From positions 5,382,501 to 5,446,500 of the forward strand of contig NC_008786.1 of NCBI RefSeq assembly GCF_000015565.1: a DNA stretch of 64,000 bases, given 5' to 3'. Under the pieces are notes generated by a model that was given only the letters and a program-made list of their open reading frames with translations, was not told the origin of the DNA and made no database searches. Source of the stretch: Verminephrobacter eiseniae EF01-2 (GTDB lineage Bacteria; Pseudomonadota; Gammaproteobacteria; Burkholderiales; Burkholderiaceae_C). Position numbers and translations under genes: made by a program. Below are positions 28,127 through 38,114 of the stretch, piece by piece. Every line of letters starts with the position of its first letter. Positions within the stretch are counted from its first letter, which is position 1.

Positions 28127-29419
28127 ATGGGCGCCTTGCGGCCGCAGCCGCCCCGCATGCCGGCAGGGCATGTTGCGCCAGCGTACTGGCAAAAACGCGG
28201 CCTGGCCGCCTGGGCGCTGTGGCCGCTGGCACAGTTGTATCGCGCCCTGGTGGCAGCGCGGCGCGGGCTGTACCGGGCCGGATGGCTCAAGGCGCAGCAC
28301 CCGGGCCGCCCCGTCATCGTCGTCGGCAATGTGATTGCCGGCGGAGCGGGCAAGACCCCCGTGGTCATCGCCCTGGCGCGCCACCTGCAGGCGCGCGGCC
28401 TGCGCGTTGGCGTGATTGCACGCGGCCATGGCCGCAGCCGCCGCGACTGCCGCGCGGTGCTGCCCGACAGCCCGGCCAGCGCCGTGGGCGATGAGCCCGC
28501 GCTGATCGCGCGCCATTTCGCCAACGGGCCTGCCGTCCCCGTCTTTGTCGCCCGGCGCCGCATCAGCGCCGCCCGCGCCCTGCTGGCCGCCCACCCCGAT
28601 ACCGACGTGCTCCTGTGCGACGACGGCCTGCAGCACCTGGCCCTGCGCCGGGATCTGGAAATTTGCGTGTTCAACGACCAGGGCCTTGGCAACGGCTTTT
28701 TGCAGCCCGCCGGCCCGCTGCGCGAACCCTGGCCACGCAGCGTGGACTTCGTGCTGCATGCCGGCGCCGCCCCCGGCGGATCGCCGGCCCCGGCCTTTGG
28801 CGTGCAGCGCAGCCTGGCCCCCTGCGCATTGCGCTCGGACGGAGCCGCAGTGCCGCTGGCCCGGCTGCAAGGCCAGCCCCTGCATGCGCTGGCGGCCGTG
28901 GCCCGGCCGGGCGAATTCTTTGCCATGCTGCAAGCCCGGGGACTGACGCTGGCGCATACCGAGGCCCTGCCGGACCACTATGACTTGCAGCGCTGGGAAC
29001 GCATGACGGACCCGCGCCTGACGCTGATCTGCACCGAAAAAGATGCGGTCAAACTGTGGCCCTTGCACCCGGACGCGCTGGCCGTGCCGCTGGTGCTGCA
29101 CATCGACCCCGGCTTTTTTGCCGCCCTCGATGCCTGGCTGCCGGCCCGGCGCGCCATGCCGGAAATCGCGCCGGGGAGCGACGCCGCCGCTATCATCGCC
29201 GGGACTGAACCCACCCTCCCGGAGAACCACCGCCCCATGGACCCCAAACTGCTGCAATTGCTGGTCTGCCCTGTCACCAAAGGCCCGCTGCGCTATGACC
29301 GTGCAGCGCAGGAACTGATCTCCCGCAGCGCCAGGCTGGCCTACCCGGTGCGCGATGGCATCCCGGTGCTGCTGGAAAACGAGGCCCGCCCGCTGACCGA
29401 CGAGGAACTGGAGCAGTGA
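28127..29419 (+). CDS. lpxK: Tetraacyldisaccharide 4'-kinase, open in frame into Trm112
   Basis: LpxK phosphorylates the lipid A precursor at the 4' position. The P-loop is in [20 protein letters not shown], and [20 protein letters not shown] is typical. Unusually, there is no stop at the end of the kinase (about codon 370): the frame continues directly into the downstream Trm112-like gene and stops at 29417-29419, giving 430 aa. The kinase's usual length is ~330-350 aa. Either a true fusion is made, or Trm112 is also initiated internally at 29237, where a GGAG site exists. Confidence 0.88.
   Translation: MGALRPQPPRMPAGHVAPAYWQKRGLAAWALWPLAQLYRALVAARRGLYRAGWLKAQHPGRPVIVVGNVIAGGAGKTPVVIALARHLQARGLRVGVIARGHGRSRRDCRAVLPDSPASAVGDEPALIARHFANGPAVPVFVARRRISAARALLAAHPDTDVLLCDDGLQHLALRRDLEICVFNDQGLGNGFLQPAGPLREPWPRSVDFVLHAGAAPGGSPAPAFGVQRSLAPCALRSDGAAVPLARLQGQPLHALAAVARPGEFFAMLQARGLTLAHTEALPDHYDLQRWERMTDPRLTLICTEKDAVKLWPLHPDALAVPLVLHIDPGFFAALDAWLPARRAMPEIAPGSDAAAIIAGTEPTLPENHRPMDPKLLQLLVCPVTKGPLRYDRAAQELISRSARLAYPVRDGIPVLLENEARPLTDEELEQ
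29237..29419 (+). CDS. Trm112/YcaR family protein, in frame with lpxK
   Basis: This 60-aa product ([20 protein letters not shown] ...) is a complete small Trm112-like protein of the UPF0434 group, which usually follows lpxK as a separate gene. It has its own ATG and a GGAG 13 nt upstream. It ends four bases into kdsB. Because no stop separates it from lpxK, it can also form the C-terminal domain of a fused protein. Confidence 0.8.
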   Translation: MDPKLLQLLVCPVTKGPLRYDRAAQELISRSARLAYPVRDGIPVLLENEARPLTDEELEQ

Positions 29420-30234
29420 GCGCCGCGCCCGACGCGCAGGACTCGACAGCGAACGACCGCTTCACGGTGCTGATCCCGGCGCGCATGGCATCGACCCGCC
29501 TGCCGGGCAAACCCCTGGCCGACCTTGCCGGCCTGCCGATGGTGGTGCGGGTGGCCAAGCGTGCCGTGCACAGCGCAGCCGACCGCGTGCTGGTGGCCAC
29601 CGATGACGCCCGCATCCTGCAAGCCTGCGCCGCCCATGGCGTGGAGGCGATCCTGACCCGCGCCGACCATGCCAGCGGCAGCGACCGGCTGGCCGAGGCC
29701 TGCGCCCAGCTCGGGCTGGCGGACCAGCATATCGTCGTCAATGTGCAGGGCGACGAACCGCTGATCGCCCCCGAACTCATCGATGCCGTGGCGGCGCTGC
29801 TGCCCGCCCGGCCCGAAGCCGGCATGGGCACGGCCGCACATGCGATCGCAACGCTGGCCGACTACCACAACCCCCAGGTGGTCAAAGTGGTGCTCGACGC
29901 GCGCGGCCTGGCGCAGTACTTCAGCCGCGCGCCGATTCCCTTCGCGCGCAACCCGGCAGAGCATGGCTGGTGCTCCGCCGGCGCAGCGCCGGGCATGGGC
30001 ACATTGGCCGGCCATGCCCCGCTGCGCCATATCGGCATCTACAGCTATCGCGCCGGCTTTCTGCGGCAATTGACGCAACTCGCGCCCGCGCCGACCGAGA
30101 CCATCGAGGCGCTGGAACAATTGCGGGCGCTCTGGCATGGCCACCGCATCGCCGTGCACCTGACCGCAGCCGCCGCCGGCCCGGGCGTGGACACGCCCGA
30201 AGACCTGGAACGGGTGCGCCGCCTTTTGCTCTGA
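29416..30234 (+). CDS. kdsB: CMP-KDO synthetase
   Basis: KdsB activates 3-deoxy-manno-octulosonate with CTP for lipopolysaccharide core synthesis. The nucleotide-binding N-terminus ([19 protein letters not shown]) and [10 protein letters not shown] are conserved, as is [12 protein letters not shown] at the C-terminus. The start is a GTG overlapping the upstream stop (GTGA). Length is 272 aa. A foldback MITE begins 5 bp after the stop. Confidence 0.95.
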   Translation: MSAAPDAQDSTANDRFTVLIPARMASTRLPGKPLADLAGLPMVVRVAKRAVHSAADRVLVATDDARILQACAAHGVEAILTRADHASGSDRLAEACAQLGLADQHIVVNVQGDEPLIAPELIDAVAALLPARPEAGMGTAAHAIATLADYHNPQVVKVVLDARGLAQYFSRAPIPFARNPAEHGWCSAGAAPGMGTLAGHAPLRHIGIYSYRAGFLRQLTQLAPAPTETIEALEQLRALWHGHRIAVHLTAAAAGPGVDTPEDLERVRRLLL

Positions 30235-30239
30235 GTCTG

Positions 30240-31188
<949 letters not shown>

Positions 31189-31302
31189 TTCCATTGCCAA
31201 ATCGTTCGCGAAGGCGAAGCGCAGACAGTACAGATGACAGATGCGCGGCAAGCGACGCCGGCAAAGTGCGCGGACGATTCAGGAATGGAACGGGGCGCCG
31301 AC

Positions 31303-32250
31303 TCACAGCAGATCGAGCATCAGCCCGATGCGCGCCTTCACCGGCGACAGCCCACCCGGGGCAACGGGCAGCCGATCGCCTGGTTTGACCAGCACCTGCC
31401 CCTCGGGGCAGCGCGTGCAGCGCAGCACCCGCACCCCCGCATCCTGAGCGCGCAGCAGCGCCGCTTCCAGCGCATGGTGAATGTTCCCGTTGCCGCTACA
31501 GGCCACCACCAGACCCTGCACCCCGGCGCGCACCAGCGCGTCCACCACCATCCCGCAGGCTCCGGCATGGCTGGTGAGCACCTCGACCTTCGGCCAACTT
31601 TTCGCACTCGCTATCTTTTCAAGAGCGTTCGATGGTTTGTTTTCAAGCGCCAGCGGCCAACCCTGTGCCAGGCGCACCCGCCCCTCCTCGACCCAGCCCA
31701 AGGGGCCTGCATCGCCCGAACCGAAGGCATCGACCCGGTACGGGTGCATTTTTTGCACCCGCTGCGCGCCATGCACCCGGCCCGCAGCCACTGCCAGCAC
31801 CCCCGTCGCGCCGGCGGCCTGCACCACGGCAACGGCGTCGAGCAGGTTCTGCGGTCCATCGGGCGTCAGCGCAGTGGCCGGGCGCATCGCACTGGTCAGC
31901 ACCACCGGCTTGCGGGCATCGAGCACCGCGTGCAGAAACCAGGCCGTCTCCTCCAGGGTATCGGTGCCATGGGTGATGACCAGACCCCGCACCTGCGGGT
32001 CCTGCAAATGGTGCGCACAGCGCAGCGCCAGTGCGCGCCAGATATCGCAGTCCATGTCCTTGCTGTTGATCTGGGCCACCTGCTCCGCGAGCAACGCGCC
32101 GCCGGCAAGCGCTTGCAGACCGGGCGCCGCCGCCAGCAACTGCTCCACCCCGACCTGGGCTGCGGTGTAACCGATATTGTCCCCCGCCTGTGCCGAGGTG
32201 CCGGCAATCGTGCCCCCGGTGCCCAAAACCACAATTTTTTGCCTGCTCAC
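31303..32250 (-). CDS. L-asparaginase
   Basis: This 315-aa asparaginase/glutaminase hydrolyses L-asparagine to aspartate and ammonia. The two catalytic threonine motifs are present: VLGTGGTIAGT and ITHGTDTLEETA. I start at a GTG (32250) with GGAA about 10 nt upstream. That leaves no signal peptide, so it is likely cytoplasmic. The frame is open further upstream to ATGs at 32373 and 32436, but that part is low complexity. Confidence 0.88.
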   Translation of the reverse strand: MSRQKIVVLGTGGTIAGTSAQAGDNIGYTAAQVGVEQLLAAAPGLQALAGGALLAEQVAQINSKDMDCDIWRALALRCAHHLQDPQVRGLVITHGTDTLEETAWFLHAVLDARKPVVLTSAMRPATALTPDGPQNLLDAVAVVQAAGATGVLAVAAGRVHGAQRVQKMHPYRVDAFGSGDAGPLGWVEEGRVRLAQGWPLALENKPSNALEKIASAKSWPKVEVLTSHAGACGMVVDALVRAGVQGLVVACSGNGNIHHALEAALLRAQDAGVRVLRCTRCPEGQVLVKPGDRLPVAPGGLSPVKARIGLMLDLL

Positions 32251-32497
32251 GGTCTTTTCCAATTCAGGTATGAGAGTCTGAAACGGCCCCGGATCGGCAA
32301 GGCCAAGCGAGGCGATCGGCGGTAGAGCGGGCCAGTATATCGGGGCGCGGGAAAGGGCGATGGGCGCTTTCATCCGACTCGGCGACCTGCAGACATATCT
32401 ATCTGCTGCGCCCGGGTTTGCGTGGGCCGGGGACATCGGCGGAGAACAGGCAAGGCCGGCGGAAGTTCAGGAACCGGCGCAGCAACGCCGATCATGT

Positions 32498-32869
32498 TCA
32501 AGTCTGCCCGTGGTGCCGCAATGGTGCTGCGTAGACCACCTGTTGTATCGGCCCATGAAACGTCTGCGTGACCCGGCGTCCTTTTCCCCTCGTGATGTTT
32601 GTGCGGCCCAGCACGATAGGGTCTTGCTCGATACGCAGCTTGTCGCCGACGACATTGGTGTGGATGCGGCTGAGCCATTCCGGGTCCTCGCTGGCCACCA
32701 GCATGCGTGCAGCGCTGCCACGGCAGAGCACCAGGTCGGTCGATCCATCGATCACGATCTTTCGCACGACCCGCAAGAGGCGTTCCTCCTGCGCCCATCC
32801 CTCAGTACGACGCCAGAATCCGGCCGCTCGATCACCGCCTGCTGTATTGAGTTGCTCGAAGATGCTCAT
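32498..32869 (-). CDS. Small protein, possibly a GIN/DUF2807-like fragment
   Basis: This 123-aa frame begins 6 bp after the DUF5615 gene and may be its third operon member. The middle (VIDGSTDLVLCRGSAARMLV ... NVVGDKLRIEQDP) has the beta-strand rhythm of GIN-domain (DUF2807) proteins. It has no signal peptide, unlike typical members, and the C-terminus looks shifted out of frame. It may be a decayed gene. The 247 bp between it and the asparaginase start hold nothing recognised. Confidence 0.4.
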   Translation of the reverse strand: MSIFEQLNTAGGDRAAGFWRRTEGWAQEERLLRVVRKIVIDGSTDLVLCRGSAARMLVASEDPEWLSRIHTNVVGDKLRIEQDPIVLGRTNITRGKGRRVTQTFHGPIQQVVYAAPLRHHGQT

Positions 32870-32875
32870 CGTCCC

Positions 32876-33250
32876 TCATCCCCTCAGTTGCAATGGCAGC
32901 AGGCGCAAGCGCGTGCGGTTCGGATCGACCGTGAGCAACGCACCTTCTTCAAGTTCGGAAGCCATTTGTCGCAGGGCAATGACGATTTGCTTGCCGATCG
33001 CGTCCGGGCTGACATCCTCCGCGCGAATCTGCACCACGCTCGGCTTTTCACCGTGGGTGGCAGCGAGGATCGCGCCGAAATCCAGATCGTGCGTGAGCCC
33101 CACACAGTTGCTCGCACTGGCATAGGCCATGATTTCTGAGTCCTGGGCGTTGAAAGCTCCGACCGCAGACCAGTGTGCCGCCTCGATTCCTGCATCGGCC
33201 AGCACATCGACCCAACGGGGCGACAGGTTCATATCAACCAACAGCTTCAT
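32876..33250 (-). CDS. DUF5615 PIN-like protein, probable toxin
   Basis: This 124-aa protein resembles the DUF5615 group of PIN-like nucleases. Acidic residues are placed as in PIN folds: LLVDMNL near the N-terminus, AQDSEIMAYA in the middle and THDLDFG after it. These proteins pair with DUF433 proteins as VapC-like toxin and antitoxin. It overlaps the DUF433 stop as ATGA. A ribonuclease toxin role is inferred from family and context. Confidence 0.75.
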   Translation of the reverse strand: MKLLVDMNLSPRWVDVLADAGIEAAHWSAVGAFNAQDSEIMAYASASNCVGLTHDLDFGAILAATHGEKPSVVQIRAEDVSPDAIGKQIVIALRQMASELEEGALLTVDPNRTRLRLLPLQLRG

Positions 33251-33477
33251 GCTGTGGCCAGCATGATCTCGCGTTCATCGGCGCGCCATGCCGCGTAGCG
33301 AAGCGCCTGCATGATGTCGTCGCGCTCCAGGTAGGGGAAGTCGGTCAGGATTTCGTCGGCGCTGCGACCTGCGCCGATCTGGCCCACGACCATGCCGACC
33401 GTGACGCGCATTCCGCAGATGCACGCCTTGCCACCCATGACCTCGGGCTGTTGGGTGATGCGATTGAGTTGACCCAT
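33247..33477 (-). CDS. DUF433 protein, probable antitoxin
   Basis: This 76-aa DUF433 protein has a small winged-helix fold: ITQQPEVMGGKACICGMRVT, VGQIGAGRSADEILTDFPYL and RDDIMQALRYAAW. The ATG at 33477 is chosen because AAGGA lies 8 nt upstream; two earlier ATGs would lengthen it. It is first in a two- or three-gene unit and probably represses it. An IS relic begins 77 bp upstream. Confidence 0.8.
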   Translation of the reverse strand: MGQLNRITQQPEVMGGKACICGMRVTVGMVVGQIGAGRSADEILTDFPYLERDDIMQALRYAAWRADEREIMLATA

Positions 33478-33553
33478 GTTGCTGTTCCTTATCGAAACTC
33501 GTTGCATGGTATCGGTTCGAGAAAATGATTTCAAGAGCCGTTTACGAAAATGA

Positions 33554-33791
33554 CAGGGCCGGAGCATCAAAGTTTGTTTTCATTCTGTGACCTTTGGAGA
33601 GGACGCCTGCCCCATCCGGCTACGCAATGCCGCACTCAATTTCTCATTGCCGCGCCGCGCCGCCATGAACCTGTTTCGTGCTGACCACTCTCGCGCCATG
33701 GGCCTGCCAAAAAAACGCAAGGCCGCTGCCTGGAGCCCGGACTACCTCGCCAATATCCTTCATCTGCGGGAAATTTGATGCTCCGGCCCTG
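33554..33791 (+). mobile_element. 238-bp deletion derivative of the ISAs1-type element
   Basis: Both terminal inverted repeats are kept (CAGGGCCGGAGCATCAAA at 33554 and its exact complement ending at 33791). Only the first ~32 bp and the last ~65 transposase codons (TFGEDACPIRLRNAA ... LANILHLREI) remain, joined at about 33586. It belongs to the same IS type as the split element at 13192-17666. No flanking duplication is visible. Confidence 0.88.
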
Positions 33792-34179
33792 GTGCTGCGG
33801 CTGCACGGGGTGCAAGCCCCCTGCCCGCCCGGCAGCGGAAGGGCTGGCCGGGTCGATCGAAATGCCGGGGCTACAATATTCCCCACAAACAACGGCTTGC
33901 ATTGGCGGCGCGGGCATTGGTTCGAGATCACGAGATGGAACTTGGAAATCGACTTGAAAACGATCGAGGCGCTGGCTCCTGATCAGGCGTCGCTCAGCGC
34001 TGCCGACATCAAGCTGGTTCGCCCGAACGACGAAGCGCCCAACACAGACCATTGAGAACCTGCGGTTTTCAAAGCGCTCGCGCAGGAATCCATGCACGCA
34101 AATTTGCAGCAACGATTGCGACGACAGACGCAGGCTCCGCACCCGATAATGAGGACCTGAACGACAGGACATATGGCAC
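33792..34179. other. 388-bp stretch upstream of the DUF4209 gene
   Basis: A plus-strand frame ending at 34055 (IDLKTIEALAPDQASLSAAD) looks like the start of a truncated gene; its family is not certain. The rest is AT-richer than its neighbours and probably holds the promoter of the gene at 34180. Confidence 0.35.
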
Positions 34180-36057
34180 ATGACTGACCACCGTTACCCC
34201 ACCGACTTGGTGATCACGAGAAAAGACTTCGCTGACAGCGGATGGGATGTGGTGCTGAATCAAACGCCGCTTGAAGGTTACTACGCGATGTCGCAGGCAC
34301 TCTCAGTCGCTGAGCGCAAGGCCATTGATGAGAATCGGAACGAGCACGGCAAGGTGCTCTGGCTACTTGCTGATGTCTGCTCAATGATGCTGTCGCCATC
34401 AAGTCAGAACGAACCATTCAAGCCATCCATCATATTTACCAATGGTCGTCGTACGGCGATTCCGGACGATCTGACCGCCACCGACGTTGAATTTTTCGCC
34501 GAGATCGCCGAAACGGTGACCGATATCCGGCTGCGTGCGCGTCTTGCCGATCTGGTTTGGTTAAAAGGAAAGCCCAGGAATGTGAAGTTCGCACTCATGG
34601 CCATCGACGCATATCGTGACATCCCGCTGGACGCAGAGACGTGGGTTCACGATGGGGAGAAATGTTGGGAGCGAGCCATCAGCCTGGCCCAGATGATCAA
34701 AGTCAGCGCTGGCGACCGGCTTGAGCAAATGGAGACTCATATCGTCGCTTCGTTCAATGCCGCAACGAGACAAGATGATTTTCTCGGGCTCTGGTTGGCG
34801 AGACTGCTGAAAACGAACGGATGGGGACGACTTCATCAAACCGATATCGCGCAGAAACTGGAAACACTGGCTCGGGAATTCGATGGCGAAAGGAATTTGT
34901 ACAATGCGCGTAAGTATTTCTCCGCATCCGCCGACTGGTACAGAACCGTCCCTGACAAGGCAAAATCAGCCGAGATGACGGTATTTGTTGCCGAGAACTG
35001 GGTCAAGGAAGCCGTCGCCCGGGTCTCGTCAGACAATCCGAGTCACATGGCAGCAGCAAGTTTTTACGAAAATGCCATCCAGATTTATCGAACGATTCCA
35101 AAAACTGAGCGTACCGCGCACCGAGTTGATGAGAGGGTCGCCGAGCTTCACGCTCATCTGAATGAGTCTGGAGAGAAGACCCTGGGTGAAATGACGCGAA
35201 TCAGCACCCCGGGCATCGACATCACTTCACTTGCCGAAAAGGTTCGTATATCTGTCCGCGGGAAATCGGCTACCGAGGCACTCCTGGTTTTTGCGCATCT
35301 CTGTGATGGAGCAGCGAAGGTGGACGAATTGCGCAATCGCACGTTGGAACAGATGCGAGAATTCCCTATTCAGTGGTCGGTTGCAATGACCGTGAGGAGT
35401 CAAGACGGTCGGGTGATCGCAAAGCGGCCGCCGATGAACTTCAATGCGAAGCCGACGGAAGATAACGAAGACGCCATCCGTTATCAGATGATTCATCTCT
35501 ACAGCAAGAATGTCGGTATCGCGGCCCATGGCATCATCTTGCCGGCTCTCGAAGTCCTGTTGCTTGAACACCGGTTGCGCGAGGCCGATTTCGTCGATAT
35601 CGCCAATCAATCACCCATCGTCCCGAAAGGACGAGCCGGGCTTTTCGGCAAGGCATTGTTCGCGGGCTTCGACCGAGACTTTGTCACGGCGCTGCACCTA
35701 TTGCTGCCGCAGATCGAGCACTTGGTTCGCGTACACCTCAAACAAGCAGGGGCCAAGACAACGAATCTCGACAAGGATGGGATTGAAAACGAAAACGGGA
35801 TGAGTACCTTGATGAATCTGCCAGAAGCCGAGCAGGTTTTCGGCAGGAATCTCGCCTTTGAGCTCAGGGCACTGTTCTGCGATGCTTTCGGCCCCAATTT
35901 GCGCAACGAACTCGCCCATGGACTGCTCGACGAAGAAGCGTTCCATTCGCCATTTGCCATTTATGCGTGGTGGTTAGGGTTGCATCTCGTCTTTCACCCT
36001 TGGTGGAACATGGCGCACAAGAGCGCGACAGAGGGCGAGGCAGGTCCAGACGACTGA
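34180..36057 (+). CDS. DUF4209 domain protein with HEPN-like motif
   Basis: This 625-aa cytoplasmic protein has no signal peptide or membrane segment. The N-terminal ~450 residues are helical, without a motif I can name. The C-terminal domain carries RNELAHG at residues 575-581, the RNxxxHG signature of DUF4209. That signature fits the Rx4-6H active-site pattern of HEPN ribonucleases. Base composition is clearly less GC-rich than the flanking core genes, and an IS relic and a toxin-antitoxin-like pair lie just upstream, so it was probably acquired. AGGAC lies before the ATG. A defence or abortive role is inference. Confidence 0.7.
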   Translation: MTDHRYPTDLVITRKDFADSGWDVVLNQTPLEGYYAMSQALSVAERKAIDENRNEHGKVLWLLADVCSMMLSPSSQNEPFKPSIIFTNGRRTAIPDDLTATDVEFFAEIAETVTDIRLRARLADLVWLKGKPRNVKFALMAIDAYRDIPLDAETWVHDGEKCWERAISLAQMIKVSAGDRLEQMETHIVASFNAATRQDDFLGLWLARLLKTNGWGRLHQTDIAQKLETLAREFDGERNLYNARKYFSASADWYRTVPDKAKSAEMTVFVAENWVKEAVARVSSDNPSHMAAASFYENAIQIYRTIPKTERTAHRVDERVAELHAHLNESGEKTLGEMTRISTPGIDITSLAEKVRISVRGKSATEALLVFAHLCDGAAKVDELRNRTLEQMREFPIQWSVAMTVRSQDGRVIAKRPPMNFNAKPTEDNEDAIRYQMIHLYSKNVGIAAHGIILPALEVLLLEHRLREADFVDIANQSPIVPKGRAGLFGKALFAGFDRDFVTALHLLLPQIEHLVRVHLKQAGAKTTNLDKDGIENENGMSTLMNLPEAEQVFGRNLAFELRALFCDAFGPNLRNELAHGLLDEEAFHSPFAIYAWWLGLHLVFHPWWNMAHKSATEGEAGPDD

Positions 36058-36154
36058 GTGATGGCAGTCCCCGCCGCAGGGACCGCGCCACGCAGAGTGC
36101 GCCGAGAGTGCCGACGACCTTTCGCCAGCCGTTCCAGCCTTCAACCTTCAGCTT

Positions 36155-36805
36155 TCAGCCCTGCCCGGCCTTGTGCACGCCCAGCGAGAGGATCTCGCTG
36201 GCGTTGACGATGGCGGCGGCAATCTCTTCCATGGTCGTGCGCTTGCTCATCGCCTGTTCGCGGATCAGGTCGTAGGCCTGGCCTTCGGACACGTTGTGCG
36301 TCTTCATCAGCACGGCCTTGGCTTCGGTGAGTTGCCGCACGCCGAGCAGTTTGGCCTCGACCTTGCGCAGGCGCCGCGCGAGCGAGCGGCTTTCCTTGTG
36401 CGCCTCGCGCGCCACCACCAGCGCCGACAGCAGCCCGAACGAGCGCACCGGCGAAGGCAGCACCGCCTTGGCGCCGATCTCCAGCACGGCTTCGACGATG
36501 GTCGGGTTCTCGTAGGTGACGACCGCGATGATGGCAGGGGCGTCTTCGCTGTGCGCCCACTCGAAGCGCAGGTTGATGAAGTCTGGCTGCACCGCCATGA
36601 AGGCGACATCGATGCCTTCGGGCAGGACTTGCACCGGCGGCCAGAAGACTTGCACCTGGCAGCCGATGCGCTGCAACTGCTGCGTCAGTTGGCGCCCGTC
36701 TGCGTCGTCGGGGTGGAGCACCGCGATCTTCAGCAGCCGCAGCTCTTTCAATTGCGGCGAGGTCACCCGCAGGGTGTGTCTTTTCGGGGCTGCGCCGTCC
36801 GCCAC
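36155..36805 (-). CDS. amiR: AmiR-type ANTAR antitermination regulator
   Basis: This 216-aa protein has an N-terminal receiver-like domain without the usual phospho-acceptor set (LKIAVLHPDDADGRQLTQQL) and a C-terminal ANTAR RNA-binding domain (ESRSLARRLRKVEAKL ... SEGQAYDLIREQAMSKRTTM). AmiR of Pseudomonas binds leader RNA and prevents termination of the amidase operon; AmiC silences it until an amide binds. Here it follows amiC by 2 bp and ends the cluster. Its likely target is the leader terminator 5' of urtA (46673-46720). Confidence 0.88.
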   Translation of the reverse strand: MADGAAPKRHTLRVTSPQLKELRLLKIAVLHPDDADGRQLTQQLQRIGCQVQVFWPPVQVLPEGIDVAFMAVQPDFINLRFEWAHSEDAPAIIAVVTYENPTIVEAVLEIGAKAVLPSPVRSFGLLSALVVAREAHKESRSLARRLRKVEAKLLGVRQLTEAKAVLMKTHNVSEGQAYDLIREQAMSKRTTMEEIAAAIVNASEILSLGVHKAGQG

Positions 36806-36807
36806 GC

Positions 36808-38025
36808 TCAGACCTCCCGCCGGGCCGCGCCAAGGCAGGCTTGTGCTCCCTCGTCGGGGCAGGGTTCATCCCGGGCCTCCAGTGTGTCGAGCCTGGCCGT
36901 CCAGTCGCCCAGCGAATGGGTGACGAGGTACGGGTCGGGGTACACCGCGCGCGTGGCCTGCCGCACGATGGTGAATTGCCCGTGCGCATCGACCCGGCCC
37001 ACGCGCGGGTAGAGGCAGGTGTGATGGTTGCTCGGGTCGATCTTCACGCGGCCCTGCGGTGCGTCGAACTCGCTGCCAAGGATGTGCGGCAGTATCTCCG
37101 CGATGCCATCGCTGCCCGCCTGCCGATAAGCGTTGGCGAAGATGTGCATCTGGAAATACGCAGCCTCCCAGCACAGGTTGGGCACGCAGCCGTCGCCGAA
37201 GCGTGCGCGCAGCCGCGCCAGGCAGATCCGGTTGGCGGCCGAGCCGATCGACTGGAAATACGGCGCAGCCGTGAAGTGCCCGGTGGCCACGCCATGGCCC
37301 ATCTGCGAGATCTCGGCCTCCGAAGTGGTCAGGCTCGCGATCGGCATGGCCTTGGGGTCGAAGCCCGCCTCGGCATACGCGCGGTACAGGCTTGCGGTGG
37401 AATCGCCCACCACGGTCGAGAAGATGAAGTCGGGCCGCTTGTCGCGGATGTCGTCCATGATGGCGCGGTAGTCCTTTTCGGTGGCGTCCAGCGCCACATA
37501 GCGCTCGCCCAGTTTCTCGCTGCCGGGGCGCTGCAGCACCAGTTCGCCCATGATGCGGTTGGACTCGTAGGGGTAGATGTAGTCCGAGCCGATCAGGTAC
37601 ACGCGCGCACCGAAGTGCGTGGTCATGAACTCGGCCAGTTGCACGCTGTTTTGGTTCGGCGCGGCGCCGGTGTAGATCACGTTGCCCGAGTACTCGAAGC
37701 CCTCGTAGAGCGTGGGATAAAACAGCAGCTTGTTCCACTTCTCGATCACCGGAATCACGGCCTTGCGGCTGCTCGACATGTAGCAGCCGAAGATCACGTT
37801 GACGCGGTCCTGCACGATCAGTTTTTCGGCCAGTTGGGCGTAGCGCGCGGGGTTCGATTGCGGGTCGTGGCGCACGGCCACGATCTCGCGGCCATCGACG
37901 CCGCCGGCGGCGTTGATTTCCCCGATGGCCAGCAGCGCGCCCTGCAACTGCGACAGCCCGATGGTCGAGGTGACGCCGGTTTCCGAGTAGAGGATGCCGA
38001 CGCGAATGGGGTCCTTGTCAGCCAC
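36808..38025 (-). CDS. amiC: AmiC-like amide sensor, cytoplasmic binding-protein fold
   Basis: This 405-aa protein has the type I periplasmic-binding fold (IRVGILYSETGVTSTIGLSQ, VIFGCYMSSSRKAVIPVIEK, LLFYPTLYEGFEYSGNVIYT). It lacks a signal peptide, as expected for AmiC, which binds amides in the cytoplasm and releases AmiR. It starts at a GTG with AGGAG upstream. It is related to UrtA of the same cluster, but its position beside amiR and the missing signal favour a sensor. Confidence 0.85.
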   Translation of the reverse strand: MADKDPIRVGILYSETGVTSTIGLSQLQGALLAIGEINAAGGVDGREIVAVRHDPQSNPARYAQLAEKLIVQDRVNVIFGCYMSSSRKAVIPVIEKWNKLLFYPTLYEGFEYSGNVIYTGAAPNQNSVQLAEFMTTHFGARVYLIGSDYIYPYESNRIMGELVLQRPGSEKLGERYVALDATEKDYRAIMDDIRDKRPDFIFSTVVGDSTASLYRAYAEAGFDPKAMPIASLTTSEAEISQMGHGVATGHFTAAPYFQSIGSAANRICLARLRARFGDGCVPNLCWEAAYFQMHIFANAYRQAGSDGIAEILPHILGSEFDAPQGRVKIDPSNHHTCLYPRVGRVDAHGQFTIVRQATRAVYPDPYLVTHSLGDWTARLDTLEARDEPCPDEGAQACLGAARREV

Positions 38026-38114
38026 TGGGGTGTCTCCTGGGTGTGTGGGCCATCATTTTTCCCCGGTTTGCCGGAGGCACATTCACCGTGCGCATGCGCG
38101 CCAGCCCGTCTGCG

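Noticed and set aside
32370-32798. Minus-strand frame overlapping the GIN-like gene in another register
   Set aside because: No start signal and mostly antisense-like composition; it may contain the shifted end of the neighbouring frame but is not a gene by itself.
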